A stretch of 64,000 nt of DNA, taken from Siphonodentalium dalli (lineage: Eukaryota; Mollusca; Scaphopoda; Gadilida; Siphonodentaliidae). Every line of letters begins with the position of its first letter. Within the stretch, counting starts at the first letter, position 1. Below the pieces are notes generated by a model that worked only from the letters and a program-made list of their open reading frames with translations, made no database searches and had not been told where the DNA came from. The position numbers and the translations under genes were made by a program. The stretch is taken from positions 39,348,194 through 39,412,193 of the forward strand of contig CP136069.1 in the NCBI GenBank assembly GCA_032622095.1, written 5' to 3'. Of the stretch, positions 23,795 to 34,100 are shown piece by piece.

Positions 23795-24359
23795 CATAGT
23801 GGGCTAACGTCACCAAATTCACCCTCTGGGGATCTCATTCTGCTTAGGCCTCAACTGCTATGGGATACCTACTGATCAGTTTAAATTCCTGTGTTGAATT
23901 TGGTGATTATCACCTATTAGTCTCCTCGATTATGCAATTTATCTTCTGCAAATTAGGGAATATAGAAACTGAACAGAAGGGAAAAGTAACTAAAACAATG
24001 TTAATTTGAGACTGTATATTCTTCCCAGAAGATGAGGCCTAAGCAGACTGATGTCCCCCAGCGGGTGAATTTGGTGATGCCAGTCCGCTGTGTGGGATAG
24101 CGTTACTAAATTCACCCTCTGGGGACCTCATTCTTTAAATGTCAGACAAACTAAATGCAGACTTGCTCTCAAAGCATGGGGCAGCAAGCCCTGCGCCATC
24201 GGGGAGACCTATGTTAGTACCTACAAAATGGTTGTGCCAGAGACATGTTTGCTTTTCTGATCAGTATTGGGATTTACCAGGAAGACTGACATAGTGGACA
24301 CCTCATTATTAGAATAAATTTTCGTCACATAATTAGCCAATGCTCATTGCTTTTCTTTT

Positions 24360-25131
24360 TCAACTCTCCCTCAGAGGTCTTAATTTATTTCGCAGGTGCA
24401 GTAAGTCTTCTGCCGGTTTGTATCCAAGAAGTTTGTATGTGTTCATGCAAGCTTTGTCGATGATTTTCACTCTTTCCCATGATATCTTTTCGCGCCACAT
24501 GTATGCAGTGCGGGATGAATTAGCTCGAATGGTTCCATAAGCCCCATTGTTTCTTCTGTGCGAGATTGTGCTATTAAGAAGCCAACTCTCAGTTATTTTT
24601 GGTAAAGTTAGTGTGAGGAATGTATAGATTTTCTTGGCCATGACTATGGGATTATCCGCCATATCTTCGTATAACACAGGAAAGAATACCCCCTTGTATT
24701 TCAGTTCCATTGCTTGGCGGGTTAATACATCTTTCTCCATTGAATTGCATAAGGATGTGGTGTCATTAATGACGTTGCTAGCTTTCACCAGATCTGACTC
24801 TATTCTGGAATGAATAACCCCTCTTGGGTCTCTCATCAAATGAATTATCCGTAGATCAGTGTATTTTTTAATCAGTGGTTCGATCTCCGCCACACTAATT
24901 CGAATGGTTTTAACAGCCTTGACTTTTGATTTCCGACATGTGCTTTGCATTAGTTTTAAACAAACATTGGCGGGCAGGTACCTATTGCAACGTCGAACCA
25001 CCTTCAAAGCATTCGTGTGGTCATGGAACTGGCTTTTTACAATTGTGACATCACAATCCGTGAAATTACAACTGTAGATACAATTAAAAAACCGCAGGGA
25101 TTCTTCTGTCTTTGTTTCTTTACCAGTATAC
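24360..25131 (-). CDS. Sulfotransferase last exon with 3'-PB motif
   Basis: The acceptor is TTTATATTTCAG. The first base G completes a Q codon, then the frame reads YTGKETKTEESLRFFNC and continues for 256 residues to the stop. HLMRDPRGVIHSR is the 3'-phosphate-binding site. Cysteine pairs (NCIYSCNFTDC and LCNSMEKD) suit a lumenal Golgi enzyme. A fold-back MITE begins only 28 bp upstream of the acceptor. Confidence 0.88.
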
Positions 25132-28100
25132 CTGAAATATAAACTCATTTGAAATGTACAGTAATGCCCAAAGTAATTGACCACTTAACCACAGCAGAAC
25201 TATGGGTAATTTTTCAGGATTTAGTCGGAAATATAGCTTGTTGCCATTCATGAATGGCAACAAGCCATATTTCCGACTAAATCCTGAAAAATTACCCATA
25301 ATTCTGCTGTGGTTAAGTGGTCAATTACTTTGGGCACTACTGTATCACCCAGCCTGAAAATAGTGTGTCTGTCATTTGCAGAATGAGGTCCCCAGAGGGT
25401 GAATTTAGTGATGCTATTTCGCGCAGCAGGCTAGCTTCACCAAATTCACCCTCTGGAAACCTCATTCTGCTTTGGCCTCAACTGCTATAGGAGACCTAGG
25501 ATCAGATTGAAGTTGGTTATATTTAACCATTCGTCACCTCGATTATGCATTTTATTTTTCTGCAATTTAGGGGATATAGAAACTTCTCAGAAGATTAGGC
25601 TTAAGCAGAATGGGATCCACAGAGGTGAATTTGGTGATGCTAACTCGCTGTGCAGGCTAGCATCACTAAATTCACCTCTGGGGACCTCATTCTGCAAATG
25701 TCAGACACATTAAATTCAGGCTTATCACCAATCAAGTTTCTAACCCAATGTAGTTTTGATTTTAATTTTTTTTAAACATATATAATAAACAGAATAATCA
25801 CTTGATTGAACTGGTAACGTGAAATAATTCATTCGAGGCAGGGACTATTTTGTTCGAACCAAAACATCGAAAGCAATTACGCTGCCATAAAATTTACATA
25901 CTGCAACAATGAGACATCCGCGAAGATACATCGGCCCCGGGGGAATACATACATCCTGAAAAGTCTTAACTCGTACGGAAATTGCTAGTACCTTTTTAAT
26001 CACAGCAAGGGTTGCTGCAGCCAACTTGAATTTGAGGTCTTAAAGCTTTAATTTAATTTAATGTAATGCTCAGTGTGTGTCGGTAGTATTTTATTTTATT
26101 TAATGTTCAGTGTGTGCCGGTAGTATTTTTTTTACATTAAAACTCATTCCCCAATGTTTTGCCCAAAAAATATAATCATAAACTTAAAAATCATTTATAA
26201 CACCTGAAATAAAACGTGGAATTTTGTTTAAATTTTTTTTTAAAATATATATTATTTACATAATGACAAGATCATATCCTACTGATTACTACCTCGTTTT
26301 CCACACACGTTCAGTGGTGTTGGCGTGGTAGAACATTAAAAATCATTAAAAGTTGTAGCCCGAGCCCGGTACAAGATGTAGTGGCAAATTTCAATTTCGT
26401 TTACTATCGTTATTATAAGGCCAATAATGTTGTTTTTTGGTATAAGCTAGGCCGATTACAAATTAAAGAAATTAAAAAGATATTTTGTAAATCTTTTATT
26501 ACAAATTTTATCGACTAAACGTTGTAATCGGAGACAGTCGAGTCAGCCGTCGGTTCGTTAATCATCCCATATATAGGCCTATAAAATCAGATGGGACATC
26601 TGTAACAAAACACATTCCTGTGCATGATATACTCTCACTTGTAAAACAACTGTATATCGTATACACAGTACTTTGAGTATAATTAACTAACTGTTTCATA
26701 CACTCAAGTCGGAAATAAAACATCCAAATAAAACATCCATTGATATAACATAATCCGGTTTTAGGAAGGTAGTCAGGTTCGAAAATTTAAAAACGCCTCT
26801 AGAAACAAAAGTGCATGCATTTTTCTTTCAGAAGCTTTTGAGAATTGTTTCTAACAGTAATTTTTATGCTGATTTCAAAAACCAATGTTGGCAAGTTGAC
26901 AAATTATTATTTCTGGTCAAAAATGGCAATTCAAAATGGCCGCCATCAAAACAAAGTCTAACTTTACGTTTGTTGATATGTGTTGCTCTAAGACGTTCGA
27001 ATATTGAGTATTTCCGTACTTTCGAACGAATTGGAACAAGAAGAGGTATACACAGAACATATGTGGTAATTTAAAGTGAACATGTTTGATATTTAACCCC
27101 ATTTGTGGCAAAATAATGACCAAAAACGCGAATTTTATAAATTATTACGGTCTTAAATGGCAGAAAGTGAAATATGCTGGAAACGTATCATTCAAATGGT
27201 ATAGACAGTTGTGTCTAAATGTAATTTGTAACCTGATTCCAAAAAACAATGTTGGCAACTCGACAAATAATTATTTCTGACCTAAAATGACAATTCAAAA
27301 TGGCCGCCATCAGAACAAAATCTCGATTTTCGTTTACTGTTATATGTTGTTCTAAGACGTTTGAATATTATGCATTTCCGTACTTTCGAACGAATTGTGA
27401 CAAGAGACACTATACACAGAACATATGTGGTAATCTAAAGTGAACATGTTTGACATTTAACCCACTTAAACATTCGAAAATCATCAGTAATATTATGAAA
27501 CTGGCTCATCAACACCCAATGCGACACAATTTGCCGTCATATAGCCAAAAATAGTCACATAAAATCCTTATGTATTATTGCAGTCAGTTCCACAGTTGCA
27601 GAGTGGTGTGCAGGGTGACTCTGATTTTCTGCATGTACACCTTGCTGTTACACACCCTTTATTGCACTCACATTTGATTATTTCGAGACATGATTTTGGA
27701 ATGGGTTCTAGTGACCATCTAATCGCCCATTTCAGGAGATTCAGTCCGAGGGAACATCCTGAATCTTGCATTGTTGAGTTTTGCATCGGAAACTCCATAC
27801 AACTTGCATACAAAATGTTCAGCACTTTCAATTGTTTCAGTGGATATTGCAATATTACCAATACCCTTTAAGAGTTCACAACATTCCAGGTAAATCTTCC
27901 ATGCGGATCGTTTGAATCACACCCGTTAAAGTATGAAACGCAAGAATGTAGTTCAGAGCGTCGCTCGGTATTTTGGGTGGCAAAATCCCTGATGGGTAAA
28001 ATTTTAGGGCTTTTGGAAGTTCCAGCCATCATGAACACATCACAATCTGCAGGGAATTTGTTTTGGTAACCAAGCAATAACACTAGAACATCGACGTCCC

Positions 28101-31100
28101 TACTTATCACAATAACTTGTTTTAGATTGCACCCCACTTGGTATCAAGTGAATGAAGGATAAGTCTAGTATCAGCCTCTTCGTGATTAGAATCTAACCCT
28201 TTCAAGTCTGTTCCATCTACCGAACAATCTACTCTGCAATCTTCGGGGAACCCCCCTGCAACAACAACAGTAACACCTTCTGTTTTCGCCGTGGTAACAA
28301 GTTCTCGAGACAAGAAACTATTCAAATCGGACTTTACCTATGGCCACAACAAGGGCCTGACCGTCAATGACAATACCTGCACGGGAGATGGTGTCATTCT
28401 TGTTAGGCAGGATACTTTCTCGATCAGAGCGTCAATACGAATTGCTTTGTTTCCAGTTCTACATGTAAGTGTTTTATTTGTCTCGCATAATGCAATTGGA
28501 ACAGGCATGAGTTCATGTTGTAAAACATAACGCAGTGTATTACATCGTCTTGTAGTTGCCCTTCATGCCGACAGGGCAGTCAACTTGCAAACACTGCCCT
28601 TGTTGTGGCTATAGATAGACCGGAAAAGATAAATACATTTGGAGATTTGGCCGATGTATTCTCAGTGTGCGTGTTGAGGAAGGGCGAAGGCTATGTCTGG
28701 ATTGATGTAGTGTTCGACAGATACTCGGATAAATCTATCAAGACTGCCACCAGATCGAGAAGAAGTCGCAATGTACCATTGATCCGAAGGACAATAACAA
28801 ATCGTGATGTTCCCATCCCACAAAATTAAAAAAGTTTAATTTTGTTGTCTGACAACAAGTCCGATTTGAGAACTTGTTACCAAACCGAAAACAGAAGGTG
28901 TTACTGTTGTTGTTGCAGGGGGGTCCCCGAAGATTGCAGAGTAGATTGTTCGGTAGATGGAACAGACTTGAAAGGGTTAGATTCTAATCACGAAGAGGCT
29001 GACACCAGACTTATCCTTCATTCACTTGATACCAGCACGGGGTGCAATCTGAAACCAGTTATTGTGGTAAGTATGGAGGTCGATGTTCTAGTGGTATTGC
29101 TTGGTTACCTAGACAAAGTTCCTGCATATTGTGATATGTTCATGATGGCTGAACGTTCAAAAACCCTAAAATTATACCCATCAGGGGTGTTGCCACCCAA
29201 ATACCGAGCGACGCTCTGAACTATATTTTTTCATGCTTTAACGGGGTGTGATTCAACTTCGTTCATATGGGGTGTCTAAACGATCTGCATGGAATATTTA
29301 CCTGGAATGTTGTGAACTCTTATCGGGTATAGGTAATATTGCAATATTCACTGAAACAATTGAAAGTGCTGAACATTTTGTATGCAAGTTGTATGGAGTT
29401 TCAGATGCAAAACTCAACAATGCAAGACCTTCAAAATGATCAATACGAGGTCAAATCGGGTAAAATCGGATTTCGACGGGTACTTTTGTCCAGGCAGTGT
29501 TTTGGACGGGTCAAATCGTGACCCCACCTGACCTTGGCCTTCAAAGTGGACAATTCAAGGTCAAAGCCCGGACGAAGTCGGGTCACCTTCTAGTCTATTA
29601 TATATTTTGGAAGATCTGTCTGTGTGTGTGTCTGTAATCGATGGACTCGAAAACGGTCGAGCCGATTTCGATGAAACTTGGTATGTGTGGGTATTTTCGG
29701 CCGGGGGGTGACATATGCCTATTAATTTGCCCGTGCGACGTGACTTTGACCTTGAAATCGGGTCATTTCAAGGTCAAACGCCCGAATATCACGGGATTTC
29801 GATGAAACTTGGTATGTGGGGTACTTTCTTATGGCGAGTCTCATAAGCATATTCATTTGCCCGTGCGACGTGACCTTGACCTTGAAATCGGGTAACTTCA
29901 AGGTCAAACGCCCGAATATCACGGGATTTCGATGAAACTTGGTATGTGGGGGTCCTTTCGTATGGGGAGTCTCATAAGCACATTCATTTGCCCGTGCGAC
30001 GTGACCTTGACCTTGAAATCGGGTAACTTCAAGGTCAAATCGCCAATTTTTATGGGATTTCGACGAAATTTGATACGAGGGGTTACTTTTGTCCACTGAT
30101 TGTTTTGTACGGGTCATATCGTGACCCCGACCTGACCTTGACCTTCAAAATGATCAATTCAAGGTCAAATCGGGTAAAACCGGATGGATTTCGACGGGCA
30201 CGTTTGTCGGGTACTTTTGTCCGGGTAGTGTTTTGGACTGGTCAAATCGTGACCCCACTTGACCTTGACATTCAAAATGGACAATTCAAGGTCAAAGCCC
30301 GGACGAAGTCGGGTCACCTTCTAGTCTATTATATATTTTGGAACTTCTGTCTGTCTGTCTGAATGTATGTGTGTATGTTTGTATGCACATGTGTGTTATA
30401 GATTAGAAAACTGCTGGATCGATCCGACTCAAATTTGGTATGTAGGCCGGGGAACAATATGGGCGGGTCCAATGTCACGTGCGACAGTGTCCTTGACCTT
30501 GACCTCCTCATATAGGGATGTTTCTGGACCTCGACCGATCCGACTCAAATTTAGTATGTATATAAAGGCCTACTTTGACCCCGGGAACAATATTGGCGGG
30601 TCCAATTTCACGTGCGACCTTGACCTCGCTCAAATAGGCATGTTAATTCTGGCTCGAGATCGAGCAATAGTTTAGAAAAATCCCTACATAGCCCGGACGA
30701 AGTCGGGCGCTTCAGCTAGTATATATTATTTTTGAGTGATGAATTGTTGTAATCTATAGTGTCCTGTTTTGTGCTTGCATGGACTCCAGTTGCCTTTAGT
30801 CTGTTGTACTACGGGCTCAACACTAGGAAGGGGGTGCACTGCCAGCCATGCAGTTGACATAATATTAGATGACTAGCTGACAAAAGCTCTTTATTCAGCG
30901 TTGGATGGGCCTGCGGCCCTTTTGTGCGTGAGAGGCGCACATTTTGATTTTAGACAGAACCTTTATTCAGCGGCGGCCCCTTTGTGCGGTTCGCGCACAT
31001 TTTGATTGCTTAAACATTTTGATTAAAAGAACATTTGGTTATTATTTATTTATTTTTTAGATTGAGCTACTTACTCAATTTAACAAACATTTTTTTTCCA

Positions 31101-34100
31101 CTTAATTTGTTTTAAAAATAATTTTGAAAATCTAACGCACGCCGCTTTTACACCAGCCATGGTCACCACACCAAATTTGGTTGAAATCTGTCTAGCGGTC
31201 TGGAAGAAAACAGCATTCATAGACTGAGAGATCCTACTCTTTTATATACATGTAACTTCGATAAATATCGAGAAAAATAAAAGCCAAGACACTATGGCAA
31301 TCCGAAGGGAAGCCGATTTACCGCGGTCATAGCAACACTACCCCTCCATAAATAAAAACAATGAAAATAGAGCCTTTCTGAGCCTTTAACGTTTATTTGA
31401 TTTGCATTGCGGCCAAAGGGGTGTCACTCTACATTCAGTTTTCCATGCACATGTGAACGACAGTCCGGCTCTCAACATATCAAATAACATCATTAGTACA
31501 GTCGCTATATTTATTCACAAAATACACACGGGAGGCAAAAAAAATTAATATAAGATCCTCTTCTACTTGGCCGATCAATATATGCAAACCAAGTGCAATT
31601 GATAAAGATACGGATATAATAAACTGTATACTGATGAGTGGAATAAACCGCAAGTTACGTGTAAAACAAGTAAACATTTTGTTTGGACACCATTTTGCTT
31701 GATATCAGAGGCGAGACCATACATTTTGTGTCGAAACGAAAGAAAGAACGAAGGTGAAAGAAAATGAACTGAATAGATCTAAAATATTGCTCGAAATTGA
31801 AATAGATAACAATGACTTAGATACAAAAAAATAAAGACGAATTACTGGATAAATACAAAAGATTGATACTGACCTTTACGAAATAAGAATAGAAGACACG
31901 AGATGGGGGGACAATGGTAAGATCACGAGCCAAGTGGATTGAACAAAGTGAAAAACCGACAAAATATTTCCTCAATCTTGAAAAACGCAATTCTATATCG
32001 AAAACTCTATGCAACCCTACCGACTCCACCGGGAAAACATTGACAATCAGTCAAACATAATGCACTAAGCTAGAAGTTTTTACGAACATATATATGCATA
32101 AAAAATACAAACAATTCTGATATCCATACCATACTTGAAAAATGCCATTCAATATTGTCACACGGCACTACTGACTGTATAGAAGGACTACTAACTCTAA
32201 CCGAATTAACGTGTGCATTGATACGATCGCAAAATGATAAATGCAGCGGATTAGATGGATACCCGTATGAGTTTTCGATTTTTTTTCTGACTTGACTTAC
32301 ATGCAGGCACAATTCTATGTGAATCACTCAATGAAGCTTTTGATAAAGGGAAATTTTCAATCAGCCAGAAACAAGACATTATTACTCTGATCCCCCCCCC
32401 CAAAAGACAAAGAAAGACATCATCTGAAAAACTAGCGATCAAGTTCACTCTTGAATATATCTTACAAAGCACCTTATTCGTGCAAATTAAGCTGAAAGAA
32501 ACAGGGGTTGTTAAAAAATCGCTACATCCAAGACAATACTAGACTTACCTATGATCTTATTTGCAAGACAAATTTGACAGGTAAACCTGGGCTACTGCTC
32601 CTCCTAGACTTTGAAAAGGTTTTTGATTCAGTATCACGAAAATTTATACATAAATGTCTTAGAATCCGAATTAACGCTCCCAAATTACTATTTCTTTGGC
32701 TTCGTGGTAAACAAATGTTTGATTCGAGTCGAGGAACCCACCCATTATAATTAAAGCTCAGAGTGATCTGATATCGATTATTGAAATTTGTTATTTCTCG
32801 AGATATGTACTTATTTGTGGCCTGGAAAAAATCGTCAAGGCGACGGTTTCGGACAAAATTGCGGAAAAAGATGGATAACTCTAAAATCAAGTGGTAATGC
32901 GGCCAAATTTCGTGATAATCAAGTGATAATACGGCCATATTTCGTGAACAACATGTTGATAACACGTTTTCGGAAATTTAATACCATAGTTCACAGTGGT
33001 TAGCATTACTTTGTTGTAATTAATTGATTCTGATAACTAAAGCGTATTTTGAAGAAATGTTGTTGTAACTTGATGATATGGGGACCGTCTGGCCGGATTG
33101 AGTACTTTTAACCTTTTTAATTTTGGTGATTACATGAAAAGGCGGATTCCAATATTTTATACGAATATCAACTCGTCTATTTTAATAAATGGGCATTCAT
33201 CTCAGAGTTTCAAACTATATCGACACTCGACAGGGCGACCATTTTTAATATGCGCAGAAATCTTAGCTAATATGATAAAATATTATAATGACCTCATTAA
33301 AGGTGTCAACCTCTGCCATGTAGGCGCCGTGGATTGGCTCGTATACGGAAAGTACGGATATTATGTGCCCAGACCTTGGACTAAAATATTGATAGTACTT
33401 TCAATCTCCTTGGAATACACTTTTGATACCAACCTTGACAAAATGAATATCAATTATGATAGAAAACTTGCTGAAGTCAAACATTTGATAGAAACATGGA
33501 AACACCTGTTACTAATTACACCCATTGGTCGAATAACGGGGATAAAATCAAAATACTTCCAAAATCAATGCACCTCTCTGTATATAGCTCTCCCAAATCC
33601 CGGTAAAGGTTGTTTATTTTTCTCTGGAACTCGAAGCGTGATAGAGTAAAACGCAAAGTTATTTGTCAGGTTTATAAGAATGGCGGATTCGATTTTTGAA
33701 GTTTGTTATTTCTCGAGATCTGCAGTAACAAGTGGCCCAGAAACACGCGGTCAACCTTGTGGATGAAGATGGATAACTCTAATATCAAGTGGTAATAATA
33801 ACCACTTCAAACTTCAAAAATCGATATCTGATCACTCTGAGCTTTGATGGGTGGGTTCATCGACTCGAATCAAATATTTTTTACCCCCGAAGCCAAAGAA
33901 ATAGTAATTTAGGAGCGTCTGATCGGATTGAGTACCTTTAATATTGCATGATTAAGCTGACAAGCTGTCAGGATGGAAATTTTCAACACTTGGAAAGCTT
34001 GTGTCCTGGTCCCTCCTCCGTGGCCAGTCGAAAACTGCTAGTTAATTTAAGAAAACAGTATTGTCCTATATTTGGTCAACATTGTCATTGGAATTGTCGT

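Larger units (their letters stand above)
22987..24165. mobile_element. Double-hairpin element, family 2, carrying two nested MITEs
   Basis: The outer ends are AAGCCTGAATTTAGTGTATC and the complement of GCAAGTCTGCATTTAGTTTG. The first arm is interrupted by a TTAA-flanked MITE (23047-23447), and the same arm again at CATAGTGGG by a second MITE (23470-23794). Confidence 0.78.

Noticed and set aside
29722-30117. 131-codon minus-strand frame with internal repeats
   Set aside because: It is antisense to the three 117-bp units inside Helitron B and reflects the DNA repeat.
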